In this document: piece by piece, positions 1 through 9,800 of the stretch | Position numbering within the stretch: the first letter of the stretch is position 1 | Layout: each line of letters begins with the position of its first letter | Notes under the pieces: generated by a model | Told to the model about the DNA's origin: nothing | Databases searched by the model: none | Seen by the model: only the letters and a program-made list of their open reading frames with translations | Program-made: the position numbers and the translations under genes | NCBI RefSeq assembly: GCF_965276875.1 | Contig: NZ_OZ255701.1 | Span: 4,030,001-4,094,000, forward strand | Direction of reading: 5' to 3' | Length of the DNA: 64,000 bases | From: Lichenicoccus sp965276875 | GTDB taxonomy: Bacteria > Pseudomonadota > Alphaproteobacteria > Acetobacterales > Acetobacteraceae

Positions 1-445
1 GGTCGAGCTGGGATTGCTTGCGGAACAATTGCACCAGGCCGCGCTGGCGGTCGTCATAGGTGATGGCGGTCTCAACGCGGAGGTCGCCCAAGCAGTCGCG
101 GCTGTATTCCGCCAGACGCAGCATGCGGCTCTTGTTGCGCGCGTAGGCGTCTTCGTTGCAGTTGGCGACGAGCTGCATCATCCAGCGCCACATCGCCGGA
201 TCGAGTCGGGCGCGTATCACCAGCGGGCTGTGCTTGCCGAGCATCCAGCCGAGCGCCTTGCGCGGCAGTCCGGGCGCCGCCCAGGGGGTCGAATAGCCGG
301 GCGAGACCTGTCCGGCATTGGCGAAGCTGGTCTCCATGCCGCATTGCGCCTGACGGTCGATCAGCTCGACCTCGTGACCCAGGCGCGACAGATACCAGGC
401 GGACGTGACACCAATCACGCCGCCGCCAAGAACGATCACCTTCAT
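1..445 (-). CDS. dadA: D-amino-acid dehydrogenase (DadA-like), 3' end beyond the window
   Basis: FAD-dependent oxidoreductase that would deaminate D-amino acids, chiefly D-alanine, to the oxo acid and pass electrons to the respiratory chain. The N-terminus (MKVIVLGGGVIGVTSAWYLS) is a Rossmann dinucleotide-binding GxGxxG motif, followed by a conserved ETSFANAGQVSPGYSTPW segment typical of the DadA small subunit. Only the first 148 codons are visible because the gene runs off the left edge. Its ATG overlaps the TGA of the upstream alanine racemase gene (ATGA), so the two are translationally coupled. Racemase plus dehydrogenase is the classical pair for L-alanine catabolism through D-alanine. 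The family is clear; exact substrate preference is inferred from context. Confidence 0.88.
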   Translation of the reverse strand, partial: MKVIVLGGGVIGVTSAWYLSRLGHEVELIDRQAQCGMETSFANAGQVSPGYSTPWAAPGLPRKALGWMLGKHSPLVIRARLDPAMWRWMMQLVANCNEDAYARNKSRMLRLAEYSRDCLGDLRVETAITYDDRQRGLVQLFRKQSQLD

Positions 446-1557
446 GCCGAGTGTCCTGCCTGGCCACCGACATAGTGGCGTGCGTAGCGTGATCCGAGTG
501 CTGTCAGCAGCTCGTAGCCGATGGTGCCGGCGGATGCCGCGGCCGCATCGAGGCTGATATGCGGACCGATCAGGTCGATCGCGGTGCCGGCCGGGAGTGC
601 TGCCTCGCCGAGCCCGGTTGCGTCCAAAGCGAGGCAGTCCATCGAGATGCGGCCGACCATGGGCAGGGCTTCGCCGGAGGGCAGGGTGGCGATACCGCGC
701 CCGGAGCCGGCGCGCAGGAAGCCGTCGGCGTAGCCGACCGCGACGGTGGCGATACGGGTCGGCGCGGTGGCGGTGAACCGGGCACCGTAGCCGACGCTGT
801 CGCCCGGCGCGATCCAGCGGGTCTGCACGATGCGTCCCTGCAGGCGGATCGCGGGCCGCATCGGGTTGGAGCAGCCGGGGGTCGGGTTGACGCCATACAG
901 CGCCGCACCCGGCCGGATCATCTGGTAGTGGAAGGGACGGCCCAGCATGATCCCGAACGAGGCCGCGAGGCTTGCCGGCAGGTCCGGCAGCAGCGCCCGG
1001 CACGACTCGAAGCAGGCAAGCTGGGAGACGTTAAGCGGATGTTCGGGCGTGTCGGCGCAGGCCAAATGGCTCATCAGCAGCACCGGCGCCAAGCCTGCGA
1101 GACCGTTTGGGTCGGCGAGCAGCGCGCGGAACTCCGCCGGCGACAGACCGAAGCGCGACATGCCGGTATCGACCTGCAACGCCGCCGGCGCTGCCATCGC
1201 GCGCCATTCCGCGATCTGGTCAAGGCTGTTCAGCACCGGGATCAGGCCTCGCGCCGCCATCGCCTCACAGGTGCCTGGCGGTGGACCGTTAAGGATGAAG
1301 ATGCGGCTGTCGCGCGTCACCTCCGGCGGCAGCGACGCGCCCTCATGCAGGTGGGCGACGAAGAAGTCCCGGCAGCCGGCGTCGTGCAGCGCGCGCGCCA
1401 CCAGGTCGGCGCCAAGCCCGTAGCCATTGGCCTTGATGACCGCGGCGCAGAGCGCGGGCGACGCCATGTCGCGCAGCGTGCGCCAGTTCGCTGCAATCGC
1501 GTCGAGATCAATGGTCAGCAGACCACCGGCCGAGGCAGCCTCGATGCCAGCCTTCAT
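442..1557 (-). CDS. alr: Alanine racemase (Alr/DadX)
   Basis: PLP-dependent enzyme of 371 residues interconverting L- and D-alanine. The PLP lysine lies in AAVIKANGYGLGA (about K42), and the C-terminal catalytic tyrosine region is seen in DSVGYGARF. The length is normal for the family. An upstream-extended reading frame exists, but the start chosen here is the ATG overlapping the stop of the preceding reductase gene (ATGA), which puts the conserved N-terminal strand at the right place. The position just before dadA suggests the catabolic DadX role, although it could also supply D-alanine for peptidoglycan, as no second racemase is visible in the window. Confidence 0.92.
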   Translation of the reverse strand: MKAGIEAASAGGLLTIDLDAIAANWRTLRDMASPALCAAVIKANGYGLGADLVARALHDAGCRDFFVAHLHEGASLPPEVTRDSRIFILNGPPPGTCEAMAARGLIPVLNSLDQIAEWRAMAAPAALQVDTGMSRFGLSPAEFRALLADPNGLAGLAPVLLMSHLACADTPEHPLNVSQLACFESCRALLPDLPASLAASFGIMLGRPFHYQMIRPGAALYGVNPTPGCSNPMRPAIRLQGRIVQTRWIAPGDSVGYGARFTATAPTRIATVAVGYADGFLRAGSGRGIATLPSGEALPMVGRISMDCLALDATGLGEAALPAGTAIDLIGPHISLDAAAASAGTIGYELLTALGSRYARHYVGGQAGHSA

Positions 1558-2564
1558 TGTAATGCCGGCACGCCCTTGCTGGTCGAATATTCGAAGTGCA
1601 ACGCGGTCTCGGGTCGTGCGATCGGGTGAATCGCATGTGCCGCCATCGCCGCCTCGCTGAAGCCTTGCAGGATCAGCTTGAGCTTTCCCGGATAGGTCGC
1701 GACGTCGCCGATCGCGAACACCCCCGCGCACGATGTCTCGCAGGTGCTTGGTGTCACCTGGATATGGTGCATCGCCGAGTGCAGGCCCCAATGCGCGATC
1801 GGACCGAGGTCGGTGGACAGGCCAAAAAACGCGAGCAGGGTGTCGGCTTTCAGCCGCCGGCTTTCGCCCTCCAGCGTCGCCACCTCGACCGCTTCAAGCA
1901 CGCCTGCCTCCCCGTGCAGGCCACGCAACTGATACGGCACGACGAACTCGACCGATCCCCGTTCGCGCGCGGTGGCCAGACGCGCCAGGCTCTCGGGTGC
2001 GGCTCGGAATTTCTCGCGCCGGTGCACCAGATAGATCCGCTCGGCGATGCCGGCCAAAGCCAGCGCCCAGTCCACGGCACTATCGCCGCCGCCGGCGATC
2101 ACCACGCTCGCGCCGCGCAGTGCCTCGCGGCGTCGGACGAAATACTGCACGGCGCCGGTCTGCTCGAATGCCTCGATGCCGGCCAGCGGCGGCCGGTTCG
2201 GTCCGAACGCGCCAGCACCGGCGGCGATCACCACCGCGCGCGCCTGCACCACGTCGCCGCGGTCGGTGTACAGGCTAAAGGCGCCGCGCGTGCCCTCCAG
2301 CCGCTCGACCCGTCGCTCCAGCAGCCGCGGCACCGCGAACGGCGCAATCTGCCGCTCCAGTGCCGCCACCAGATCGGCGCCATCGATCGAGGGGTGCGCC
2401 GGAATGTCGTAGATCGGCTTCTCCGGATAGAGTGCCGCACACTGGCCGCCGGTCTCCGGCAGGCTATCGATCAGCACGCTGGTCAGCTTGAGCATGCCGC
2501 ACTCGAACGCCGCGAACAGCCCTACCGGACCCGCGCCCACGATCGCCACATCGGTCTGCATCAT
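1554..2564 (-). CDS. Ferredoxin/flavodoxin-NADP+ reductase, thioredoxin-reductase-like type
   Basis: FAD/NAD(P)-binding flavoenzyme of 336 residues. An FAD Rossmann motif (VAIVGAGPVGLFAAFECG) lies at the N-terminus, followed by GGQCAALYPEKPIYDIPA, a second dinucleotide motif GGGDSAVDWALAL, and the C-terminal FAD contact GVFAIGDVATYPGKLKLI. The CxxC redox pair of true thioredoxin reductases is absent. This matches the homodimeric TrxR-like ferredoxin-NADP reductases (YumC type). Two adjacent ATGs start the frame; the upstream one is used. It is the first gene of an operon with alr and dadA, with ATGA overlaps throughout, and is divergent from tsaE across 83 bp. A metabolic link to alanine turnover is not obvious. 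Confidence 0.88.
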   Translation of the reverse strand: MMQTDVAIVGAGPVGLFAAFECGMLKLTSVLIDSLPETGGQCAALYPEKPIYDIPAHPSIDGADLVAALERQIAPFAVPRLLERRVERLEGTRGAFSLYTDRGDVVQARAVVIAAGAGAFGPNRPPLAGIEAFEQTGAVQYFVRRREALRGASVVIAGGGDSAVDWALALAGIAERIYLVHRREKFRAAPESLARLATARERGSVEFVVPYQLRGLHGEAGVLEAVEVATLEGESRRLKADTLLAFFGLSTDLGPIAHWGLHSAMHHIQVTPSTCETSCAGVFAIGDVATYPGKLKLILQGFSEAAMAAHAIHPIARPETALHFEYSTSKGVPALQ

Positions 2565-2647
2565 GGTGCCGCAATCCTTCGCCTCATCGACCGACAATGT
2601 GGGGCCTACATTGTGGAGTGTCGCGGTGAGACGGCAAGATATCGTCG
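2565..2647. promoter_or_regulatory. Divergent intergenic region between the reductase operon and tsaE
   Basis: This 83-bp gap must contain the promoters for the minus-strand reductase-alr-dadA operon and the plus-strand tsaE-addBA operon. No strong -35/-10 pair could be assigned by eye. A short imperfect repeat of the type TGTGGGGCCTACATTGTGG is visible in the middle (about 2598-2616), but no regulator can be named. Confidence 0.35.
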
Positions 2648-3079
2648 ATGAGCCTTCTCGATAGCCTTGGCGCCACGGAGTCGCTCGGCCGCGATCTGGC
2701 GCGCCTGCTGGTCCCTGGCGACAGCATCCTACTCGCGGGTCCGCTCGGCGCCGGCAAGACCGCACTCGCCCGCGCCTTGTTGCGCGCCGCCTGCGACGAC
2801 CCGGCGCTGGAGGTGCCGAGCCCGAGCTACACGCTGGTGCAAAGTTACGACGCTCCCGGTTTCGCCATCGCGCATTTCGATCTCTGGCGTCTCGACGGGC
2901 CCGCCGGGCTGATCGAGCTCGGCTGGGACGAGGCGCGCGCGGGTGTGGTGCTGGTCGAGTGGCCCGACCGGCTGGGACACCTCACCCCTGACGACGCGCT
3001 CACCGTCGATCTGCAGCCGATTGCCGGCGAGGCTGAGCGGCGCGAGGTTACGCTCACGGGTTGGGCCAGTCGGCTTTGA
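2648..3079 (+). CDS. tsaE: tRNA threonylcarbamoyladenosine biosynthesis ATPase TsaE
   Basis: Small ATPase of 143 residues that works with TsaB and TsaD to install the t6A37 modification on ANN-decoding tRNAs. The Walker A motif GPLGAGKTAL is at about residues 31-40. The family signatures SPSYTLVQ and FDLWRL follow, and the later VLVEWPDRL segment is the conserved Walker-B-like region. It is the first gene of an operon with a nucleotidyltransferase, addB, addA and trxA. In related alphaproteobacteria tsaE is usually followed by a sugar kinase (amgK) before the nucleotidyltransferase; that kinase is missing here. Confidence 0.93.
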   Translation: MSLLDSLGATESLGRDLARLLVPGDSILLAGPLGAGKTALARALLRAACDDPALEVPSPSYTLVQSYDAPGFAIAHFDLWRLDGPAGLIELGWDEARAGVVLVEWPDRLGHLTPDDALTVDLQPIAGEAERREVTLTGWASRL

Positions 3080-3906
3080 CCAACGCCAGCCTGTTAACCG
3101 CCAGCCTGTTAACCGCCGGCCTGTTTCCGGGGCTCGCCTCGCGCAGCCCGCGACGCGCCATCCTGCTCGGCGCCGGGCAAGGGCTGCGTATGCGCCCGCT
3201 GACCGACACCACCGCCAAGCCGCTGCTGACGGTGGGCGGCCAAAGCCTGCTCGACCACGCCCTCGACCGTCTGGCCGAAGCCGGCATCGAGCAGGTGGTG
3301 GTCAACGCCCATTGGCACGCCGCCCAGATCGAGCAGCGTCTGCTCGCCCGCGCCGCACTGCGCCCGGGCGGCCCGCGCACCATCACCCTGCACGAGCCCG
3401 CGCTGCTCGACACCGGCGGCGCGGTGCTGGCGGCCCTCGCCGCCGGCCTGCTCGACCGCGCGGCACCCTTCTTCGTGGTCAATGGCGACAGCCTCTGGCG
3501 CGACGGGCCGAAGCCCGCCCTGGCCCGGCTCGCGGGCGGCTTCGATCCGGACCGATTGGACGCGCTGCTGCTGGTCAGCCGGATCGCCTGGGCGGTGGGC
3601 GATGTCGGGCGTCTCGACTTCGCCGGCGATTTCGCCCTCGACCCCGACGGCGTGGTGCGTCGCAGGCGCGAGCACGAGATCGTGCCCTACGTCTATGCCG
3701 GGGTGCAGATCGTCTCGCCGTCTCTGTTCGACACCATCGCGGAGGGCGCATTCAGCATGAACCGGCTCTGGGATCGCGCGATCCGCGCCCGCCGGCTGCG
3801 CGCGCTGGTGCATGACGGGCCGTGGTTTCATTTGTCGCGTCCGGCCGACCTGATCGCCGCCGAGGCGGCGATGCGCGACCCGATGTTTGGACCGTCCGAT
3901 ACATGA
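3076..3906 (+). CDS. murU: Nucleotidyltransferase, MurU-like (N-acetylmuramate-1-phosphate uridylyltransferase)
   Basis: Sugar-1-phosphate nucleotidyltransferase of about 276 residues. The glycosyltransferase-A signature AILLGAGQGLRMRPLTD is followed by AKPLL, a metal-binding segment FFVVNGDSLW and a C-terminal WFHLSRPADL region. MurU makes UDP-MurNAc from recycled MurNAc-1-phosphate in cell-wall recycling. The chosen start is a TTG whose last bases overlap the tsaE stop (TTGA), matching the overlap style of the operon; another in-frame TTG lies at 3061. The first roughly 25 residues are not family-like and are encoded partly by a 15-bp tandem repeat (ASLLT ASLLT). The partner kinase gene amgK, normally between tsaE and murU, is absent. 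Substrate assignment rests on context. Confidence 0.78.
   Translation: MTNASLLTASLLTAGLFPGLASRSPRRAILLGAGQGLRMRPLTDTTAKPLLTVGGQSLLDHALDRLAEAGIEQVVVNAHWHAAQIEQRLLARAALRPGGPRTITLHEPALLDTGGAVLAALAAGLLDRAAPFFVVNGDSLWRDGPKPALARLAGGFDPDRLDALLLVSRIAWAVGDVGRLDFAGDFALDPDGVVRRRREHEIVPYVYAGVQIVSPSLFDTIAEGAFSMNRLWDRAIRARRLRALVHDGPWFHLSRPADLIAAEAAMRDPMFGPSDT
3085..3126 (+). repeat. 15-bp tandem repeat at the tsaE/murU junction
   Basis: The unit GCCAGCCTGTTAACC occurs twice head to tail (3085-3099 and 3100-3114), followed by a degraded third copy (GCCGGCCTGTTT). Being 15 bp, it preserves the murU frame and encodes a repeated Ala-Ser-Leu-Leu-Thr. It sits where amgK is expected in relatives, so it may mark the scar of a deletion, though slippage within a non-conserved N-terminus is an equally simple explanation. 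Confidence 0.85.
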
Positions 3907-6866
3907 GTATGTCGCCGCGGCTTGCCTGCATCCCGCATCATCTGCCGTTCCTCGACAGCCTGGCGCGTCGCTGGCTCGACCTCCCCGATCCGGAGGCGGC
4001 CGCGCGCGGGATGATCCTGCTGCCGACCCGGCGCGCGGCGCGGGCACTGGCCGAGGCGTTCCTGCGTGCAAGTGGCGGCCGCGTGCTGTTGCTGCCACGG
4101 ATCGCCGCCTTGGGCGCGCTCGACGAGGCGCCGCTGGCACTCGCCGGTACGCTCGACCTGCCACCCGCGGTGCCGCCGATGCGCAGGCTGGCGGAGCTGT
4201 CGCGCCTGGTGCTGGCGGCCGGTCGCGGCCTGGGCGGGGGTGTCCCTGGTGCTGCCGATGCCTGGCGCCTGGCCCGTGCCTTGGCGCAGCTGCAGGACGA
4301 GGCCGCGCGCAACGAGACCGACCTCGCCGAGAGCTTACCGCGCCTGGCCGAGGATTGGTCCGAAAACTGGGCCGAGCATTGGCAGATCACGCTGCGTTTC
4401 CTGCGTATCGTCACCGAGGCGTGGCCGCTCTGGCTCGCGGACAACCAGATGATGGACCAAGCGGCACGCCAGGTGGCGCTGTTACGTGCCCAGGCTGCCG
4501 CGTGGCAGGCGCTGCCGCCTTCGACCCCGGTCTGGGCTGCGGGGTTTGCGTCGGCGACCCCGTCGCTCGCGGCGCTGCTGCGTGTGGTGGCGGAACTGCC
4601 GCAGGGCAGGGTGGTGTTCGCCGGCCTCAACCGCACGCTCGACGACGAGGCCTTCGCAACCCTGCCTGACAGCCACGCGGAATGCGGCGCCGCGCGGCTG
4701 CTGGCAGCGCTCGGCGCACGCCGCGACGACGTGGCCGTTTGGGACGCGCCGCCCGGACGTGGCGCGCCGCTGGTGCCGCGCGGCCGGGTGGCGGCGCTGC
4801 ACGCAGCCCTGCTGCCGGAACAGGCACTCGGCGCCTGGCTCGACGATGACGCGCCGGCCGATCTCACCGGGTTGGCCGCGCTCTCGCCGGCCGACCAGCA
4901 GGAGGAGGCCGGCGCGATCGCGCTGCTGCTGCGCGACGCGCTGCAAACCCCGGGCCGGCGCGCCGCCCTGATCACCCCGGATCGCGGCCTGGCCGCGCGG
5001 GTGGTGGTGGAGCTCACCCGCTTCGGCGTCGCGGTCGACGATAGCGCCGGCGAGCCGCTGGCCGCGACCCCGCCCGCGGTGCTGCTGCGTCTGCTGGCGC
5101 GCGCCTGTGCGGAGGATTTGGCGCCGGTGGCGCTGCTGGCGTTGCTCAAGCACCCGTTGGCTGCGGTCGGCGGTGGCCCCACGCAATGCCGCGCCCTGGC
5201 GCGCCGGTTGGAACTCGCCTGCCTGCGCGGGCCGGCGCCGCGCCCTGGGCTTGCCGGTCTACGCGCCGGCATCGACGACCCCGGTCTCGACGGCTTTCTC
5301 GATGACCTCGCGCGCGCGCTGGCGCCGCTCACCGCACGGTTCGCGCAAGCAGGTCCCGTGCCCGTGCAGAATCTGCTGGACGCGCTGATCGAGAGCGCGG
5401 AGTTGGTCGCCGGCGCCGAGGCGCTGTGGTCCCAGGAAGAAGGCAACGCGCTTGCCGAGCACCTGGCCGATCTCGCGGCCGACGTCGCGGTGCTGCCGCC
5501 GCAGCCGGCGGGCGAGCTGGTCGGTCTGCTCGACGCCACGCTCGAAGCCGTCGCGGTGCGCAGCCGACGTGCCCTGCGCGGCCGCGACAGCGGGGAGGAG
5601 CATCCGCGCCTATTCATCTGGGGATTGCTGGAGGCGCGGCTGCAATCGGTCGAGTTCGCCGTTCTCGGCGGGCTGGTCGAAGGGGTGTGGCCGGCCGCCG
5701 CCGATCCCGGACCGTGGCTGAGCCGGCCGATGCGGGCAGCTGCCGGGCTGCCCTCGCCGGAGGCCGCGATCGGCCAGGCAGCGCAGGATTTCCTGGCCAG
5801 CGCCTGCGCCGCTCCCGAGGTGGTGCTGTCCTGTCCGGGCCGCCGCGAGGGGGCGCCCGCGGTGCCGGCGCGCTGGCTGGTGCGTCTGCGCGCCTGGCTG
5901 CGCGGACGCGGGCAGGCGCTGGACGAGCACGCAGCCCTCGCCTGGCTGCGCCGCCTCGACCAGCCAGAGGGACCCGCGCGTCCGGTGCCGCCGCCGGCAC
6001 CGTGCCCAAAGCTGGCGCTGCGTCCGCGCCGGCTCAGCGTCACCGAAATCGAGACCTGGATGCGCGATCCGTATGCGATCCATGCGCGACACGTGCTGCG
6101 CCTGCGCAAGCTCGCCCCGCTCGAGGAGGCCGCCGACGCCGCCGACTATGGCAGCATCGTGCATGACGCGTTGCAGGCCTTTCTTGAACATCATGGCGCC
6201 GACTGGCCGGACGACGCGCCGACGCGATTGCAAACAGCGTTCCTGGCGGCGCTCGATGCGGCCAAGCTGCGTCCGGCGCTGTCCGCGTGGTGGCGGCCGC
6301 GGCTGCTTCGAATCGCCGAATGGGTGGCGCAGACCGAAGGTGCGCGTCGCGCGATCCAGGCGCCGACGCAGATCGGCACGGAGATCAAGGGCGAGGCGAT
6401 GATCGCCAGGCTGCCGGGCGGCACCTTCACTTTGCGCGGCCGCGCCGACCGTATCGAACGCCTCGATGACGGCACCCTGGCGCTGCTCGACTACAAGACC
6501 GGCAGCCTGCCGCAGGCGAGCGCTGTGCGCGACGGCTGGTCGTCGCAGCTCGTGCTCGAAGCGGCGATGGCCCGCCTCGGCGGGTTTGGCGACGCGTTCG
6601 CGGGCGAGACCGCGAACCTCACCTATTGGAGCTTGTCCGGCGGCCACCAGCCGGGCCGGGTGCTGGTTCCGGTCAAGCCGGCTGAGCTTGGGGCGCTCGT
6701 CGGCCAGTGCTGGGAGCAGCTCGCCTCCCTGGTGGCGGCCTATGACGATCCGTTGCAACCCTATCTGTCGCAGCCGCGTCCGGGAGCGGCGCCACGCTTC
6801 ACCGACTACGCAGCCCTCGCCCGCGTGGCCGAGTGGAGTGCTGCGCGCGAGGAGGGCGGGGCATGA
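3903..6866 (+). CDS. addB: Double-strand break repair protein AddB
   Basis: Subunit B of the AddAB helicase-nuclease that resects double-strand breaks for RecA-dependent repair, 987 residues. The N-terminal half is a degenerate helicase region (MILLPTRRAARALAEAFL near the start). The C-terminal RecB-type nuclease has YGSIVHDALQAFL and the metal/catalytic stretch GRADRIERLDDG followed by LALLDYKTG. Length and layout match the alphaproteobacterial AddB family. The start is the ATG overlapping the murU stop (ATGA); the frame is open further upstream but that part lies inside murU. It is directly coupled to addA by another ATGA. Confidence 0.93.
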   Translation: MSMSPRLACIPHHLPFLDSLARRWLDLPDPEAAARGMILLPTRRAARALAEAFLRASGGRVLLLPRIAALGALDEAPLALAGTLDLPPAVPPMRRLAELSRLVLAAGRGLGGGVPGAADAWRLARALAQLQDEAARNETDLAESLPRLAEDWSENWAEHWQITLRFLRIVTEAWPLWLADNQMMDQAARQVALLRAQAAAWQALPPSTPVWAAGFASATPSLAALLRVVAELPQGRVVFAGLNRTLDDEAFATLPDSHAECGAARLLAALGARRDDVAVWDAPPGRGAPLVPRGRVAALHAALLPEQALGAWLDDDAPADLTGLAALSPADQQEEAGAIALLLRDALQTPGRRAALITPDRGLAARVVVELTRFGVAVDDSAGEPLAATPPAVLLRLLARACAEDLAPVALLALLKHPLAAVGGGPTQCRALARRLELACLRGPAPRPGLAGLRAGIDDPGLDGFLDDLARALAPLTARFAQAGPVPVQNLLDALIESAELVAGAEALWSQEEGNALAEHLADLAADVAVLPPQPAGELVGLLDATLEAVAVRSRRALRGRDSGEEHPRLFIWGLLEARLQSVEFAVLGGLVEGVWPAAADPGPWLSRPMRAAAGLPSPEAAIGQAAQDFLASACAAPEVVLSCPGRREGAPAVPARWLVRLRAWLRGRGQALDEHAALAWLRRLDQPEGPARPVPPPAPCPKLALRPRRLSVTEIETWMRDPYAIHARHVLRLRKLAPLEEAADAADYGSIVHDALQAFLEHHGADWPDDAPTRLQTAFLAALDAAKLRPALSAWWRPRLLRIAEWVAQTEGARRAIQAPTQIGTEIKGEAMIARLPGGTFTLRGRADRIERLDDGTLALLDYKTGSLPQASAVRDGWSSQLVLEAAMARLGGFGDAFAGETANLTYWSLSGGHQPGRVLVPVKPAELGALVGQCWEQLASLVAAYDDPLQPYLSQPRPGAAPRFTDYAALARVAEWSAAREEGGA

Positions 6867-9800
6867 CCGACGCGACGCAGCAGGCGCGCGCGCAACAGGC
6901 GCGGGCTTCAGACCCGTCGGTATCGGTGTTCGTCTCCGCCTCCGCCGGCAGCGGCAAGACCAAGCTGCTGATCGATCGTCTGCTGCGTCTGATGCTGCCG
7001 CCGGTCGCCAGCGACCCCGCCCGCATCCAGTGCCTGACCTTCACCAAGGCCGCCGCCGCAGAGATGCAGGTTCGGCTGCAGGATACGCTGGGCCACTGGG
7101 TGACGTTGTCCGACGCCGCCCTCGATGCCGAACTGCGCGCACTCGACGTGCCGCCAGGGCCAGCCTCGCGGCAGGCGGCGCGGGCGCTGTTCGCGCGCGT
7201 GCTAGACCTGCCCGGCGGCATGCGGATCGGCACCATCCACGCCTTCTGCCAGTCGCTGCTGCGTCGCTTTCCGCTGGAAGCCGAGATCAGCCCGCATTTC
7301 ATCGTCGCCGAGGAGACCGACAGCCGGGTAGCGCTGGGTGCGGCCACCGAAGCCGTGCTGTCGCGCGGCGAGGCGTCGCTCGCGCTGCTCGCCGGGCAGG
7401 TCAACCTCGCCGATTTCACCCGGCTGGTTGAGTCGCTGGGCACAAAGCTCGCCGAGGTCACGGACGAAGCGACCGCGTCGTTATTGGCGGCGGGGCCTCC
7501 GGCGCTGCGCGAGGCGCTGCGACGCGCCGCCGGCGTCACCCACGTCGACGAGGCGGCCTGTATCGCGGCGGCGACTGCGGCAGGCGACGCGGACGGCCTC
7601 ACGGAGCAGCTTTGTCTTGCTCGCGACAGGGGCACCCCGGCCGCCAGGCTCGCGGCCGAGGCGCGGCTGGATTGGCTGTCGCAGGATCCCGCCGCCCGCG
7701 CCGCGACCTGGCCGGCCTGGCGCGACCTGCTGCTGACTGCCGCCGGCGAGCCGCGCGCCAATGGCGGCTTTACGGCGGCGAAATGGCTCAACGACTGTCC
7801 GGGTCTGGTCGAGTTGATGCAGGCCGAGGCGGCGCGCGTGCTCGCGGTTGAGGACGCCTGCCGGACCATCCGCATGGCTGATCTCAGCGCCGCCCTGCTT
7901 GCTGTCGCGGTGCCGATCCTGGAGCGTCACGCCGCGCGCAAGCAGCAGGGTGGCCTGCTCGATTATGACGACCTGATCGCTCGCACGCTCGCACTGCTGC
8001 GCGACCCCGGCGTCGCCTGGGTGCTGTTCAAGCTCGATGGCGGCATCGACCATCTGCTGCTCGACGAGGTGCAGGACACCTCGCCGCTGCAATGGCAGAT
8101 CGCGGCGGCGCTTACGGCGGAGTTCTTTGCCGGAGCGGGGGCGGCCGCTGGTGCGTCGGGCGCGCCGCGCACGGTGTTCGCGGTCGGCGACACCAAGCAG
8201 TCGATCTATTCGTTCCAGGGCGCTGATCCCGGGCAGTTCCATCTCTGGCGTGCGCGCTTTCGCGACCGGGTCGAGCAGGCTGGCGAGCAGTGGCGGGATC
8301 CAGCGCTGACGGTGTCGTTCCGCTCGGTGTCGGCGGTCCTGCAACTGGTGGACAGCGTGTTTGCCGCGCCTGACGCCGCTGGCGGCCTGCTGGAGCCGGG
8401 GCAGGATGAGCTGCCCTTGCACCAGGCGGCGCGCGCCGGGCAACCGGGCCGCGTCGAATTATGGCCGCTGGCACCCGTGGAGGCGCCGGCGCCGCAGCCC
8501 GGACCCTGGCAGGCGCCATCGCGCAATGTCGGCCACGACGCGGCTCCGCAACGCCTGGCCGAGACACTGGCACACTGGATCGCGCGCGAGATCGGTGCCG
8601 CCGACCCGCAAGGTGCGGCACCTTTGCGTGCCGGCGACGTGCTGGTGCTGGTGCCGCGTCGCAGCGCCTTCGTGCGCGCGTTGATCCGGGCGCTGAAATT
8701 CGAGGGCGTGCCGGTGGCGACCCTGGTGCGCACCGGCCTGGTCGACCAGCTCGCTGTGCAGGACCTGATGGCGCTGTGCGACGCGCTGCTGCTGCCGATG
8801 GACGACCTGACGGTGGGCGAGGTGCTGACCAGCCCCCTCGGCGGCCTCACCGACGACAGCGTCATGGCGCTCGCCACCAGCCGCGGCGACGCGACCCTGT
8901 GGGACAGCCTGCGCGCGCGCCACGCCACCCGCCCGGACTGGTCGGCGGCGTGGGCGTTCCTGTCGGCGCTGTTCGCCCGCGTCGATTTCGCTACCCCCTA
9001 TGCGCTGCTCGGTGAGGCGCTGGGCGCGCTCGGCGGCCGTGCCCGGCTGCTGGCGCGGCTCGGCCCCGAGGCGGCCGAGCCGGTCGACGAGCTGCTTGCC
9101 GCGGCGCTGCGCTACGAGGACCAGCATCCGCCGTCGCTGCAAGGCTTTCTGCACTGGCTGCGCGGTTCGGAGGCGAGCATCAAGCGCGAGCCGGACAGCG
9201 CCGGCGATGCGGTCCGAGTGATGACCGTGCACGGCGCCAAGGGCTTGCAGGCGCGCCTGGTGGTGCTGCCCGACACCAATTCGGCCCCGAAGCGCGACGA
9301 CACGCTGCTCTGGACGCGCGATCCGCAAACCAACGCGACGCTGCCGTTCTGGGTGCCGCGCGCCGAACTCGCCTGCACCCCCAGTCACCGGCTGAGTGCC
9401 GCGGTGCGCGAGCGCCAGCTCGAGGAACATAACCGGCTGCTCTATGTGGCGCTGACCCGGGCGAGCGATAGGCTGGTGGTGTGCGGCTGGAAGGGCGCGC
9501 GGCCGCCGCCGGAGGGCGCCTGGTACGGGCTCTGCAAACAGGGCTTTGAGCAGGCCGGCGCAATCGCCGAACCGTTCGGGCTCGGCTGGGAGGGCGAGCG
9601 GCTGGTGCTCCAGTCAGGTGCTGCCGCCTGGACTGCGCCGATGAGCCGGCCGCAGCCCGCGCCGGCGCCGCTGCCGGACTGGCTCGGCCGGGCGCCGCAC
9701 TGGCGCGCCATCCCGCCGCCGGCCGAGCCAAGCCTGCCCAACCCGCTGGCGCCAAGCCGACCGGACGACGTGGCGTTCGGTCCGCGCCCGGCCCGGCTGT

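Noticed and set aside
3938..6109. 723-codon open frame antisense to addB, with similar long antisense frames at 12912-14876 and 17052-18860
   Set aside because: These are composition shadows of high-GC genes with strong third-position bias. The translations are Arg/Ala/Ser-rich without family motifs, and each lies fully opposite a well-identified gene.
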